NCBI RefSeq assembly: GCF_039679125.1
Contig: NZ_CP155551.1
Span: 2,976,001-3,040,000 of the forward strand
Reading direction: 5' to 3'
Length of the DNA: 64,000 nt
Source of the DNA: Blastococcus sp. HT6-4
GTDB lineage: Bacteria > Actinomycetota > Actinomycetes > Mycobacteriales > Geodermatophilaceae
Shown here: positions 1 through 8,752 of the stretch, piece by piece
How the letters are laid out: every line of letters starts with the position of its first letter
How positions within the stretch are numbered: the stretch's first letter is position 1
Notes under the pieces: model-generated
Told to the model about the DNA's origin: nothing
The model's input: the letters and a program-made list of their open reading frames with translations, nothing else
The model's database searches: none
Program-made: the position numbers and the translations under genes

Positions 1-33
1 GGCAGTTGCCGCGAAGGCGCCGGCCGAGGCGCT

Positions 34-2388
34 GTGCACCACCATTCCAGTAGAGAGCGATGTGCGTTGTCGACAGCTCGACCGGCGGAGTCCCTCGACG
101 CCGAGATCACGGCGGAACAGACCTACGTCACCGGCCTCCACCAGCGGCTCGACGAGGTGCGGGCGCGCACCGTGATGCGGCTCGAGGAGGCGCTGGCCAC
201 CGTCCCGCACAACCCGCAGGCGATCGGTGAGCGGGAGGCCGCCGTCGAGCTGCACTCCCAGCGGATCGTCGCGCTCGACGCCGCCGACAGCGGGCTGTGC
301 TTCGGCCGGCTCGACCGGCACGACAGCGAGGTGGCGCGCTACGTCGGCCGGATCGGCCTCAACGCCGACGACGGCCGCGAGGAGCCGCTGCTCGTCGACT
401 GGCGTGCCCCGGCCGCGCAGCCGTTCTACACCGCCACCCCGCTGCACGACCTGGGCGTCCGGCGCCGCCGGCACATCCGCACCCGCGGCCGCACCGTCGT
501 GGGCGTCACCGACGAGACCCTCGACCTCACCGATCCGGACCTGGCCCAGCGCTCCGGGCTGGCCGGCGAGTCGGTCCTGCTGGCGGCGCTCAACGCCACC
601 CGCACCGGCCGGATGAACGACATCGTCCGCACCATCCAGGCCGAGCAGGACCGCATCATCCGCGCCGACCACCGCGGCGTCCTCGTCGTCCAGGGCGGCC
701 CGGGGACCGGGAAGACCGCCGTCGCGCTGCACCGCGCCGCCTACCTGCTCTACACGCACCGGGAGCGGCTGGCCCGCAGCGGCCTGCTCATCGTCGGCCC
801 CTCCCCCACGTTCCTCTCCTACATCGCCGACGTGCTGCCCTCCCTCGGCGAGACCGGGGTGGTGCTCGCCGACCTCGGCGGCCTCCGCCCCGGCCTGCAG
901 GCGCACGCGCCCGAGCGCCCCGAGGTGGCCGTGGTCAAGGGTCGGGCGGCGATGGTCGACGTCGTCACCGCGGCGGTCCGCGACCGGCAGGCCGTCCTCG
1001 ACAAGCCGGCCGTGCTCACCATCGACGGCACCGCGCTGCGCGTCACCAAGGCCGACGCCGCCCGCGCCCGCTCCCGTGCCCGGTCCGTCTCCCGGGTGCA
1101 CAACGAGGCCCGGCCGGCCTTCGCCCGCGCCCTCGTCGACGTGGTCGCCCGCAAGTACGCCGACAAGCTCGGCGAGAACGTCCTCGGCGTGGCCAACCTC
1201 CTCGGCGAGGGCGACGTCGCCGCGCTGCGCCGTGAGGTGACGGCCGAGCCCGCCGTCCACGCGCTGATCGACCGGCTCTGGCCCCGGCTCACCGCCGAGC
1301 GGCTGCTGCGCGACCTGTTCTCGTCGCCGCGGCGGCTCGAGGCGGCGACCCGCGGCTGGGCCGACGCCGACCGCGCACTCCTCCTCCGCCCGGCCGACGC
1401 CCCCTGGACCCCCGCCGACGTGCCGCTGCTCGAGGAGGCCGACGAGCTGCTCGGCGTCGACGACAGCGCCGAGCGCACCGCCGCGCGCCGCGAACGGCAG
1501 CGCCGGCTGCGGCACGCCCAGGAGACCCTCGACCTGCTGCACGGGTCGCGCTCCACCGACTGGGAGACCGAGGAGGATTCCGAGGAGCTGTCGGCCGGGG
1601 ACCTGCTCGACGCCGAGGGCCTGGCCGAGCGGCAGGAGGTCACCGACCACCGGTCGACGTCGCAGCGCGCGGCCGCCGACCGCACCTGGACCTACGGGCA
1701 CGTGATCGTCGACGAGGCGCAGGAGCTGTCGGCCATGGCCTGGCGGGTGCTGCTCCGCCGCTGCCCCACCCGTTCGATGACGCTGGTCGGGGACGTCGCC
1801 CAGACCGGCTCGGCCGCCGGCGCCTCGAGCTGGGCCGAGGTGCTCGAACCGCTCCTGGGCCCCCGGGGCGGCTCCTCCTGGCGCATGGAGCAGCTGACCG
1901 TCAACTACCGCACCCCGGCCGAGATCATGGAGGTCGCCGCCGACGTGCTCCTCGCCGGCGGGGCGGGCACGTCGGCCGCCCGGTCGGTGCGCTCCACCGG
2001 CGACGAGCCGTGGGCCAGGCAGGTGACCGAGGAGCAGCTGATCGCCGCCGTCGCCGATGCGGCCGCGGACCTGGATGCGGCCGAGGGCACCCTCGCCGTC
2101 GTCGTCCCGCGCAGCCGGGTCGACGCGGTCACCGCGGCCGTGCGGGCGGCCGTCCCGTCGGCGTCGGCCGACGGCGACCTCACCGCCGGCCCCGTGGTGC
2201 TCACCCCCGAGGGCAGCAAGGGCCTGGAGTTCGACTCCGTGCTCGTCGCCGACCCCGCCGGGATCCTGGTCGAGGGGGTGCGCGGCCACAACGACCTCTA
2301 CGTCGCCCTCACCCGCGCCACCCAGCGGCTGGGCGTCGTCCACCCCGGTGAGCTGCCGGACGAGCTCAAGCGGCTCGACCGGCGCTGA
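34..2388 (+). CDS. HelD/HelR-like RNA polymerase-associated ATPase
   Basis: UvrD/Rep-type superfamily 1 motor of the HelD group. In other Gram-positives these proteins bind stalled or rifampicin-bound RNA polymerase and recycle it using ATP. The Walker A motif GGPGTGKT is at residues 221-228, the Walker B/motif II DEAQE is near 560-564, and a motif VI-like VALTRATQRL is near the C-terminus. The first ~100 residues, with many charged helices (AEQTYVTGLHQRLDEVR), fit the HelD N-terminal coiled coil that enters the secondary channel. At 784 aa it has normal HelD length. The start is uncertain. The GTG at 34 opens the frame, but a TTG at 67 preceded by AGAGAG gives an N-terminus (LSTARPAES) more like relatives. 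The last residues lie next to a strong terminator. HelR-type rifampicin protection is possible but cannot be decided here. Confidence 0.88.
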   Translation: MHHHSSRERCALSTARPAESLDAEITAEQTYVTGLHQRLDEVRARTVMRLEEALATVPHNPQAIGEREAAVELHSQRIVALDAADSGLCFGRLDRHDSEVARYVGRIGLNADDGREEPLLVDWRAPAAQPFYTATPLHDLGVRRRRHIRTRGRTVVGVTDETLDLTDPDLAQRSGLAGESVLLAALNATRTGRMNDIVRTIQAEQDRIIRADHRGVLVVQGGPGTGKTAVALHRAAYLLYTHRERLARSGLLIVGPSPTFLSYIADVLPSLGETGVVLADLGGLRPGLQAHAPERPEVAVVKGRAAMVDVVTAAVRDRQAVLDKPAVLTIDGTALRVTKADAARARSRARSVSRVHNEARPAFARALVDVVARKYADKLGENVLGVANLLGEGDVAALRREVTAEPAVHALIDRLWPRLTAERLLRDLFSSPRRLEAATRGWADADRALLLRPADAPWTPADVPLLEEADELLGVDDSAERTAARRERQRRLRHAQETLDLLHGSRSTDWETEEDSEELSAGDLLDAEGLAERQEVTDHRSTSQRAAADRTWTYGHVIVDEAQELSAMAWRVLLRRCPTRSMTLVGDVAQTGSAAGASSWAEVLEPLLGPRGGSSWRMEQLTVNYRTPAEIMEVAADVLLAGGAGTSAARSVRSTGDEPWARQVTEEQLIAAVADAAADLDAAEGTLAVVVPRSRVDAVTAAVRAAVPSASADGDLTAGPVVLTPEGSKGLEFDSVLVADPAGILVEGVRGHNDLYVALTRATQRLGVVHPGELPDELKRLDRR

Positions 2389-2400
2389 GGGGTTCCCGGG

Positions 2401-2441
2401 AGGTCTGTCTCCGCCCACCGGGGGTGGGCAGAGACAGACCT
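2401..2441. terminator. Bidirectional hairpin terminator
   Basis: An 11-bp perfect outer stem (AGGTCTGTCTC, 2401-2411, with 2431-2441) continues after one C/A mismatch into a 7-bp inner stem (GCCCACC/GGTGGGC) with a GGG loop. It fills the gap between the convergent HelD and P450 genes. There is no T-tract. Confidence 0.85.
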
Positions 2442-2455
2442 CCGGCGGATCGCCG

Positions 2456-3685
2456 TCAGGCGCTGTCGCGCACCCGGAGGACGACGCCGCTCCTCGGCCT
2501 CGCCGGGATGCGGTGCAGGGCGATCGTCAGGTCCTGCTCCGGCACCTCGTAGTCCAGCCGGGCGAGCTTCCCGGCCAGTGCCGACAGCAGCGCGACGGTG
2601 ATCTGCTCGCCGGGACAACGGTGGTTGGTGCGCGGGTCACCGCCGCCCTGGGGCACCAGCTCGAACTCGCCGATCTTCCGGTCGAGGAACCGCTCCGGGC
2701 GGAAGGCGTACGGCTCCTCCCACAGAACGGGGTCGTGGTTCTGCCCGTAGAGATCGAGCAGCACCATGGCGTTCTCCGGGATCCGCCGCCCGTCGAACTC
2801 GACCTCCCGCGGCGCCCGCCCGCCGATGAACGGGGCGAACGGGTAGAACCGCCGCACCTCGTGCGCCCACGCCTCGGCGAACGCCGGCTCGCCGGAGGCC
2901 AGCCGGTCGCGGTGGCCCGGCCACCGGATCAGCGCGTGCCCCGAGAACGCCAGGAACCAGGCGACCGCCGTGGTCGGCCGGATGATGTTGAGCAGCTCGA
3001 CGGCCGCCACGTGCGGGGCCAGCTGCGTCCCGTCGGCGTCCCGGTGCCGGGCGACGACGTCGACCGCCGAGCCCGGCGGCACCGAGGCCACCCCGCTGCG
3101 CACGTCGCGGACGAGCTGCGCCAGCCACCTCTCGCGGCGGCCCCGTGCCCGCCGCGCCCGGAAGTGCCGCGGCCCGCCGGTGGCGAACCCGTCGACCATG
3201 GCGACCAGGTCACGCGCCAGGTCGGCCACCTCGTCGTCGCGCACCGGGATCCCCGCCCAGCGCGTGACCGAGCCGGCGATCACCCGGCTCGCCTCGTCGA
3301 AGACGACGATCCGCGGCCGGCGGGCCCACCCCGCGGCCGCGTCGTCCCAGGCCGCGGCCGCCTGCTCCACCAGGGAGGCGATGCCGTCCTCCCGCATGAG
3401 CAGCGCCACGAACATGGCCTTGCGCACCCGGTGCATCTCGCCGTCGAGGGTGTGCACCGCGCCCTTGCCGAACAACGTGCCCTGCACCGGCTCGGGGATG
3501 GCGTGCGACCGGCGCACGTGGTCCTCGTCGTAGAGGAACCGGGCGGCGTCCGGGCCCTCGAGGCCGTACGCCGGCATGCCGCCGAGCCGGGTCGCCACCG
3601 ACCGCCCGCCGGCTCTCCGCCGCTCGTCGGGCAGCCAGGCATAACCCTTTCCGAGCAACTTCAGGCCGTTCTCGAGTCGAGGCAT
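2456..3685 (-). CDS. CYP152-family cytochrome P450 (fatty-acid peroxygenase)
   Basis: A P450 expected to use hydrogen peroxide directly to hydroxylate or decarboxylate fatty acids, so it needs no ferredoxin or reductase. The heme-binding loop ends RCPGE with the cysteine ligand near residue 357, preceded by QGGGD as in the CYP152 group. The I-helix reads NIIRPTTAVA. This Arg-Pro pair (about 236-237), in place of the usual acid-alcohol pair, is the hallmark of fatty-acid peroxygenases, where the substrate carboxylate provides the acid function. FYPFAPFIGGRA is another family block. Length is 409 aa, as usual. ATG 3685 was chosen because GGCAGG lies 6-7 nt upstream; the GTG at 3691 is an alternative. 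It lies 40 bp downstream of the SIR2 gene on the same strand and may be co-transcribed. No electron-transfer partner is nearby, which agrees with peroxygenase chemistry. Confidence 0.9.
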   Translation of the reverse strand: MPRLENGLKLLGKGYAWLPDERRRAGGRSVATRLGGMPAYGLEGPDAARFLYDEDHVRRSHAIPEPVQGTLFGKGAVHTLDGEMHRVRKAMFVALLMREDGIASLVEQAAAAWDDAAAGWARRPRIVVFDEASRVIAGSVTRWAGIPVRDDEVADLARDLVAMVDGFATGGPRHFRARRARGRRERWLAQLVRDVRSGVASVPPGSAVDVVARHRDADGTQLAPHVAAVELLNIIRPTTAVAWFLAFSGHALIRWPGHRDRLASGEPAFAEAWAHEVRRFYPFAPFIGGRAPREVEFDGRRIPENAMVLLDLYGQNHDPVLWEEPYAFRPERFLDRKIGEFELVPQGGGDPRTNHRCPGEQITVALLSALAGKLARLDYEVPEQDLTIALHRIPARPRSGVVLRVRDSA

Positions 3686-3725
3686 GGGCACCTGCCTGCC
3701 CAGCGCCCCGGCCCGGCAATCACGC

Positions 3726-5333
3726 TCACCCGGGCCGCTGCTCCTGCGTCCGGTCGTCGCGCTCCGCGGTGGCGGCGTCGGGCGGCGGGGCGTCGATGTC
3801 GGCGGCCGAGGTGCCGTGGCCGAGCCGGCGCAGCAGCCCCGCCACCTCCAGGGCGGCGGCCGAGGACGCGTCGTCGGAGAGCGCGTCGGCCACGGTGCGC
3901 AGCGCCTCGGCCAGCGCCCGCTCCTCGTCGTTGAGCATCCCGCGGTAGGCCGGGTCCAGCAAGTAGCCGGTGGGCGGGGTGGAGAGGCAGCCGATCAGGT
4001 CCAGCAGCACCTCCAGCCGGCGTGCGGCCTCGGCCGGCGAGTCGTCCGCCGCGCTCATCGCCACCGTCTCGACGTCCTGCTCCCACAGCCGCGCCCGGGC
4101 CCGGTCCTCCCGCAGCGTCAGCACCGTCCCGGTGCGCCGGGCCGTGCCGGAGCCCTGGGTCTGCAGCGCCATGCGCACCTGGTGGGCGATGCGGACCAGG
4201 TCGTCGTCGAGCATCGAGGTGCCCACGAACAGCACGTGCCGGGTGAGCAGCAGCGAGTGCAGCACCCCGGCCAGCGCGGCACCGGTGCTGCCGAAGCGCA
4301 GGTACTCCTCCCGCGTCAGCACCACGCTCTCCGGATGGGCGGCGTCGCCGTGCAGCTTGAGCAGCCAGGGCCGCCCCGGCTCGGCCTCCTCGTAGGGCAG
4401 CACCGTCACGCGACGGCCGATGTCGCCGGCGGCCAGCTCCACCAGCGGGTCGTAGTTCGTGGTCACGAACTCCTGCACGGGGAGGTCGGCGATCAGCGCG
4501 TGCGCCAGCGCGTAGGACCCGGGGCCGAACCGCTCGGTGACGAACGCCTCCAGCTGCTCGGGCCCCAGCTCGCGGGCCAGCAGCGCGGCGGAGTCCAGCG
4601 GTGGCAGCCGCGCGAGCCCCGCCCGCAGGTCGCCGTCCAGCCCGGAACGGGTGGCCAGCTCCTCGACGAGCTGCTCCCAGGTGGGCAGCCCCGCCGCCGC
4701 GCTCACCCCCGCGCCGATGAACAGGGCCAGCTGCCCGCGGCGGGCCCGCTCGCCCAACTGCCCGGCCAGCTCCCCCAGGCGCGCCGGCAGGTCCCAGCCG
4801 CCCTCCTGCCCGCGCCGCACCCGCTGGGCGGCGGCCAGGTCGCTCGGCCCACGCAGCACCAGGGCGACGTCGAAGCCGTGCTCCCCGGCGGCCTCCCGCA
4901 GCACCGGCAGCAGCTCCCGCAGCAGGGCCCCGCGCTCGCCCGCCGCCCCGCCCCAGCCGGTGCCCAGCGCCGGCAGCCCGACCAGCCGGCGCGCGCGCCC
5001 GTGCACCGGATCGGGGACGTCGCGGCGGGCGACGGCGGCCAGCGCCTCCCGCGCGCCGTCGAGCAGCCAGGGCAGCCCCCGCCCGCCGTCGTCGACGGTG
5101 TCGACCAGCCAGGTCCGCCGGGGGCCGTGGCCGGGCACCTCGAGCACCCGCTCGTCCCCGGCCCACGACATCCCGACGCAGTCGCCGTCGGGCTGGCGGT
5201 CGGTGATCAGCTCCTCGGGCAGCAGCGGACGCCAGCTGCGGGTCACCCGCAGCGAGCGGTCGGTGGGTACCAGGACGTCGTCACAGGCCAGCCGGGTCAG
5301 GTCGGCGCCGACGACGAACACGTGACCGCTCAC
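3726..5333 (-). CDS. SIR2-domain protein with macro-like N-terminus (possible NADase)
   Basis: The C-terminal two thirds is a SIR2_2-type domain. It has the NAD-loop FIGAGVSAAAGLPTW (near 205-219), TTNYD (291-295), KLHGD with the catalytic-position His near 328, and LFVGTSMLDDD. SIR2_2 domains occur in several anti-phage proteins (Thoeris ThsA, DSR, SIR2-APAZ), where they degrade NAD+ after infection. The conserved Asn in TTNYD and His in LHGD are both present, so NAD hydrolysis is plausible. The first ~170 residues are different. VGLPALGTGWGGA (about 118-130) resembles the ligand loop of macro domains, which could make this a ligand-sensing module; that is weaker. No signal peptide or membrane segment is seen. 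Length is 535 aa. The gene starts at ATG 5333 and is followed after 40 bp by the P450 gene. A housekeeping protein deacylase is less likely because the zinc-binding cysteines of classic sirtuins are absent. Confidence 0.75.
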   Translation of the reverse strand: MSGHVFVVGADLTRLACDDVLVPTDRSLRVTRSWRPLLPEELITDRQPDGDCVGMSWAGDERVLEVPGHGPRRTWLVDTVDDGGRGLPWLLDGAREALAAVARRDVPDPVHGRARRLVGLPALGTGWGGAAGERGALLRELLPVLREAAGEHGFDVALVLRGPSDLAAAQRVRRGQEGGWDLPARLGELAGQLGERARRGQLALFIGAGVSAAAGLPTWEQLVEELATRSGLDGDLRAGLARLPPLDSAALLARELGPEQLEAFVTERFGPGSYALAHALIADLPVQEFVTTNYDPLVELAAGDIGRRVTVLPYEEAEPGRPWLLKLHGDAAHPESVVLTREEYLRFGSTGAALAGVLHSLLLTRHVLFVGTSMLDDDLVRIAHQVRMALQTQGSGTARRTGTVLTLREDRARARLWEQDVETVAMSAADDSPAEAARRLEVLLDLIGCLSTPPTGYLLDPAYRGMLNDEERALAEALRTVADALSDDASSAAALEVAGLLRRLGHGTSAADIDAPPPDAATAERDDRTQEQRPG

Positions 5334-5391
5334 CCACCGCCCTTACCCGGAGTCGGGCGGGTATGCCCGGGGCGCGGCCGGGGAAGGCGGC

Positions 5392-6054
5392 TCAGGAGCC
5401 GCAGCCCCCCGCACCGCAGGCGCAGCCGCCGCATCCGGCAGGCGCCGCGGGCACCGGAGCGGAGGCGGCGGCGCGCAGGCTCACCGCCCCGATCAGCAGC
5501 GGCACCGCCAGGCCGGCGACGCCGATGGCGGCCACCACGGTCGCCAGCTCGGCGGCACGGTCCCAGTCCTGGGCGATCCCGGTGACGACGAGCAGTCCGG
5601 TGACCAGCACCGACCACACCAGCAGCGCCAGGCCGATGCGCCGGGTGGGGCCGCCGCGGGACAGCAGCGCCGCGGAGACCGCGAGCAGCACGACCGGCGC
5701 GCCGACCAGCAGCACCGTGGCCGACAGCGCCGCCGACGCGACCGCCACCACGAGCCCCACCGCGCCGACCGCCACGGCGACCGTGCCCAGGGTGCGGGCG
5801 CGCCGGGCCAGTTCACCGTCGACGACGCCCGTGCGGGCGCCGCTCAGGAGCACCGCGCCGCGGAGCGCCAGGAACAGCCCCAGCGACCCGAGCAGCAGCC
5901 GGGCGCCGATGCCGGTCCACACGACCGCGACCACGGCGACCACGATCATCACGATGCCCAGGGCCAGCCAGCGGGGCCACGTCCGCCGGGCCACCTCCGG
6001 GCTCGCCGTACCCGCAGTGCCGGCCGTCAGGATTCCGGTTCCACCGTTCGCCAC
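5392..6054 (-). CDS. Multi-pass membrane protein with Cys/Gly-rich tail
   Basis: A 220-aa protein with about six or seven hydrophobic segments of ~20 residues (for example LALGIVMIVVAVVAVVW and LLLVGAPVVLLAVSAALL), alternating with short Arg-rich loops. The pattern resembles HdeD/DUF308-type membrane proteins, but I do not recognise a specific family. The C-terminus ends in a short cysteine/glycine tail (CGGCACGAGGC), which could bind metal or be a thiol switch; this is inference. The GTG at 6054 was chosen because GGGAGA lies 9-10 nt upstream. Longer frames extend upstream but run through the intergenic region shared with the divergent DUF1206 gene. Confidence 0.65.
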   Translation of the reverse strand: MANGGTGILTAGTAGTASPEVARRTWPRWLALGIVMIVVAVVAVVWTGIGARLLLGSLGLFLALRGAVLLSGARTGVVDGELARRARTLGTVAVAVGAVGLVVAVASAALSATVLLVGAPVVLLAVSAALLSRGGPTRRIGLALLVWSVLVTGLLVVTGIAQDWDRAAELATVVAAIGVAGLAVPLLIGAVSLRAAASAPVPAAPAGCGGCACGAGGCGS

Positions 6055-6168
6055 GGCACCAGTCTCCCTCACCGGCGCCACCGCCCGGGGAGGCACCGGA
6101 CCGGCGGTCGTGCCACGCTGATCATCTCCGCGCTCCACGCGGCGGGAACGAGTCAGGAGGGCACCGGG

Positions 6169-7023
6169 ATGAGCATGCGGAACAACGCCCGGTCGGCCGA
6201 GGGAACGGCACGACGGGCCGCCGACAGCGACGGTCTGGAGCACCTGGCCCGGGTCGGGTTGATCGCCTACGGGCTGGTCCACGTGCTCATCGCCTGGCTG
6301 GCGCTCCAGCTGGCGTGGGGTGTCGGCGGAGCCCAGCAGGCCGACCAGACCGGGGCGCTGGCGACCCTCGCCCAGCAGCCGCTGGGCGAGCCGCTGCTCT
6401 GGGTGCTCGCGGTGGGGCTGCTCGCGCTGGCGTTGTGGCAGGCCGCCGAGATCCTCCGCTGGCGGCACGGCTGGACGGCGTCGGGGAAGGCCCGCACCAC
6501 GGCCCTGGAGCGGTCGGGCAAGGCCGTCGCCAAGACCGTCGTCTACCTGGCGCTGGCCGTCCTGGCGTTCCGCTTCGCCAGCGGCGGTGGGCAGAGCGGC
6601 GGTTCCAGCAGCCCGCAGCAGACCACCGCCGGTGTCTTCGGCTGGCCGGGCGGGCGGTGGCTGGTCGGCGCCATCGGGCTGGTCGTCGTCGGGGTCGGCG
6701 CCTACCACGTCTACAAGGGCGTCTCGAAGCGGTTCCTCAAGGAGATCGACCTCACCGACTGCTCCCCCGCCGCCACGAAGACGGTGACCCGGCTGGGTCA
6801 GGTCGGGTTCCCCGCCAAGGGCGTCTCCCTCGCGCTGGTCGGCGGGCTGCTGGTCTGGGCCGCGATCACGTTCGACGCGGCCAGGGCCGACGGCCTCGAC
6901 GGCGCGCTCCACTTGGTGCTCGACGCCCCAGCCGGCCGGCTGCTGCTGACGCTGATCGCCGTCGGCATCGCGGCGTTCGGCGTCTTCTGCTTCGTCCGCG
7001 CCCGCTACCCCGAGCGGACCTGA
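6169..7023 (+). CDS. DUF1206 membrane protein (first of a tandem pair)
   Basis: A 284-aa integral membrane protein built from three similar hydrophobic units, as is typical of DUF1206. The signature ARVGLIAYGLVHVLIA in unit 1 recurs as SGKAVAKTVVYLALAVLAFRF in unit 2 and LGQVGFPAKGVSLALVGGLL in unit 3. Each unit carries two transmembrane helices, giving six in total. The molecular function of the family is unknown; it is common in actinobacteria. ATG 6169 is preceded by GGAGGG about 9 nt upstream. It is followed after 8 nt by a paralogue, so the two are almost certainly one transcript. It is divergent from the Cys-tailed membrane protein gene. Confidence 0.82.
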   Translation: MSMRNNARSAEGTARRAADSDGLEHLARVGLIAYGLVHVLIAWLALQLAWGVGGAQQADQTGALATLAQQPLGEPLLWVLAVGLLALALWQAAEILRWRHGWTASGKARTTALERSGKAVAKTVVYLALAVLAFRFASGGGQSGGSSSPQQTTAGVFGWPGGRWLVGAIGLVVVGVGAYHVYKGVSKRFLKEIDLTDCSPAATKTVTRLGQVGFPAKGVSLALVGGLLVWAAITFDAARADGLDGALHLVLDAPAGRLLLTLIAVGIAAFGVFCFVRARYPERT

Positions 7024-7031
7024 CGCCGCCG

Positions 7032-7898
7032 GTGCCGCCCGCCCGCTCCCTGACCGGCCGGGTCCACGACCTCGTCGACCGGATCCGCCGGGTCACCGAC
7101 CACCCGGTCCTCACCCACCTGGCGCGCGCCGGCCTGGTCGCCTACGGGGCGATGCACCTGCTCATCGCCGTCCTCGCCGGGCGCATCGCCCTCGGGCTGC
7201 GCGGCGCGGACGCCGACCAGACCGGCGCGCTCCTCACCGTCGGGGCCGGGCCAGGCGGCCGGGTGCTGCTGTGGGCGATCGGGCTGGGCATGCTGTCGCT
7301 GGCCGTCTGGCAGGCCGCCGAGGTGCTGCTCTGGTGGCACGGCCTGCTCGACGGCGAGCACCGGATCCGCACCGCCGTCGTCTGCGCCAAGTGCCTGGCC
7401 AAGGGCGCGGTGTACGGCTTCCTGGGCATCACGGCGCTGCTGTTCGCCGTCGGCCTGGAGTACCAGGCCGACGAGCGGCTGCGCGAGCTCACCGAGGAGA
7501 CGCTGCTGATCCCCGGTGGAGCGGCCTTCGTGGGGGCGGCCGCGGCGGGGGTGATGGCGGTCGGGATCTACACGTTCGTGCGCGGCTGCACCGGCGGGTT
7601 CATGCGGGACATCGACCTGCCCGCGGCCCCGGACAGGTGGGAGCCGGTCATCGAGGGGCTGGGACGGGTCGGCTACCTGGCGAAGGGCATCGCGTTCGGG
7701 CTGGTCGGCGTCCTGCTGGGGCGGGCCGCCACCTCCGCGGACGTCGCCACCGCCACCGGTCTGGACGGCGCGATGCGGGCGATCGCCGGGGTGGCGGCCG
7801 GGCCGTGGCTGCTCGCCGGGACCGCGGCCGGGTTCGGCGCGTTCGGGGTCTACGCCCTCGCCCGCGCGCGGTACCCGGACCGCGACCCGTCGAGCTAG
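7032..7898 (+). CDS. DUF1206 membrane protein (second of a tandem pair)
   Basis: A 288-aa paralogue of the preceding gene with the same three-unit organisation (ARAGLVAYGAMHLLIA, then CAKCLAKGAVYGFLGITALLF, then LGRVGYLAKGIAFGLVGVLL) and six predicted helices. The reading frame stays open far upstream inside the previous gene. The GTG at 7032, just past the upstream stop, restores the expected N-terminus, so it was preferred. It has no clear ribosome binding site and is probably translationally coupled. Its stop overlaps by 4 nt the stop of the convergent FabG-like gene. The pair looks like a local duplication; the two proteins have clearly diverged in the loops (this copy has a Cys pair in CAKC and a CTGGF loop). 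Confidence 0.8.
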   Translation: MPPARSLTGRVHDLVDRIRRVTDHPVLTHLARAGLVAYGAMHLLIAVLAGRIALGLRGADADQTGALLTVGAGPGGRVLLWAIGLGMLSLAVWQAAEVLLWWHGLLDGEHRIRTAVVCAKCLAKGAVYGFLGITALLFAVGLEYQADERLRELTEETLLIPGGAAFVGAAAAGVMAVGIYTFVRGCTGGFMRDIDLPAAPDRWEPVIEGLGRVGYLAKGIAFGLVGVLLGRAATSADVATATGLDGAMRAIAGVAAGPWLLAGTAAGFGAFGVYALARARYPDRDPSS

Positions 7899-8662
7899 TT
7901 CCGGGGACCGCCGGCGACGTAGACGACCTGGCCGGAGACGAAGCCCGCACCCTCGCTGCAGAAGAAGGAGACCGTGTGCGCGATGTCCTCCGGCACCCCG
8001 GCGCGCGCCACCGGGATCGCCGCCGCACGCTTCGCCACGTACGGCTCCCACTCCTCGCCGATCCGCGCCGCCGTCGCCTTGGTCATGTCGGTGACGATGA
8101 ACCCCGGCGCGATGGCGTTGGCGGTGACGCCGAACTTGCCCAGCTCGACGGCGACGGTCTTGGTGAAGCCCTGCAGACCGGCCTTCGCGGTGGCGTAGTT
8201 CGCCTGGCCGCGGTTGCCCAGCGCGGAGGTGCTCGACAGGTTGACGATCCGGCCCCACTTGGCGTCGATCATGTGCTTCTGGGCGGCGCGGGTCATGAGG
8301 AACGAGCCGCGCAGGTGCACGTGCATGACGATGTCCCAGTCGGCGTCGCTCATCTTGAACAGCATGTTGTCGCGGGTGACGCCGGCGTTGTTCACCAGCA
8401 CCACCGGGGGGCCCAGCTCCGCGGCGATCCGGTCGACCGCCGTCTGCACCTGCTCGGCGTCGCCGACGTCGGCCCCGACGGCCAGCGCCCGGCCGCCGGC
8501 GGCCTCGATCGCCTCGACGGTGCCGCGGGCGTCGTCCTCCTTCAGGTCGATCACCGCGACGGCGAAGCCGTCGGCGGCCAGCCGCTGCGCGGTGGCGGCA
8601 CCGATGCCGCGGGCGGCACCCGTGACGATCGCGACGCGGGGGTTACCAGTGGGCTCGGACAT
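7895..8662 (-). CDS. SDR, 3-oxoacyl reductase (FabG-like)
   Basis: Classical short-chain dehydrogenase/reductase of 255 aa. It has the nucleotide-binding GAARGIG (about 15-21), NNAG, the catalytic Ser in NLSSTS and the YATAK Tyr/Lys pair. PGFIVTDMT follows, as in beta-ketoacyl reductases. It is expected to reduce 3-oxoacyl-ACP or acetoacetyl-CoA with NADPH. A thiolase gene lies 90 bp upstream on the same strand, so the pair could make or degrade 3-hydroxyacyl-CoA (for example acetyl-CoA to 3-hydroxybutyryl-CoA). No polyhydroxyalkanoate synthase is visible, so storage polymer synthesis is not supported from this window alone. Confidence 0.85.
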   Translation of the reverse strand: MSEPTGNPRVAIVTGAARGIGAATAQRLAADGFAVAVIDLKEDDARGTVEAIEAAGGRALAVGADVGDAEQVQTAVDRIAAELGPPVVLVNNAGVTRDNMLFKMSDADWDIVMHVHLRGSFLMTRAAQKHMIDAKWGRIVNLSSTSALGNRGQANYATAKAGLQGFTKTVAVELGKFGVTANAIAPGFIVTDMTKATAARIGEEWEPYVAKRAAAIPVARAGVPEDIAHTVSFFCSEGAGFVSGQVVYVAGGPRN

Positions 8663-8752
8663 GCAGAACTCCTCTGAGTGGTGGGGACGGCTCCGGCCCC
8701 GACCGGACGATCATCGCGAGCGTGCGCGCGGGACGCGGGACGGGGTCCTCCG

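Noticed and set aside
2057..3934. A 625-codon plus-strand frame crossing the HelD end, terminator and P450 gene
   Set aside because: It spans a strong terminator hairpin, has low-complexity composition and lies opposite a clear P450.
8641..8653. GGTTACCAGTGGG inside the start of the FabG-like gene, identical to 13 bp of the ALDH inverted repeat
   Set aside because: The second arm (GGTAACC) is missing and the sequence is coding, so a shared operator is not supported.
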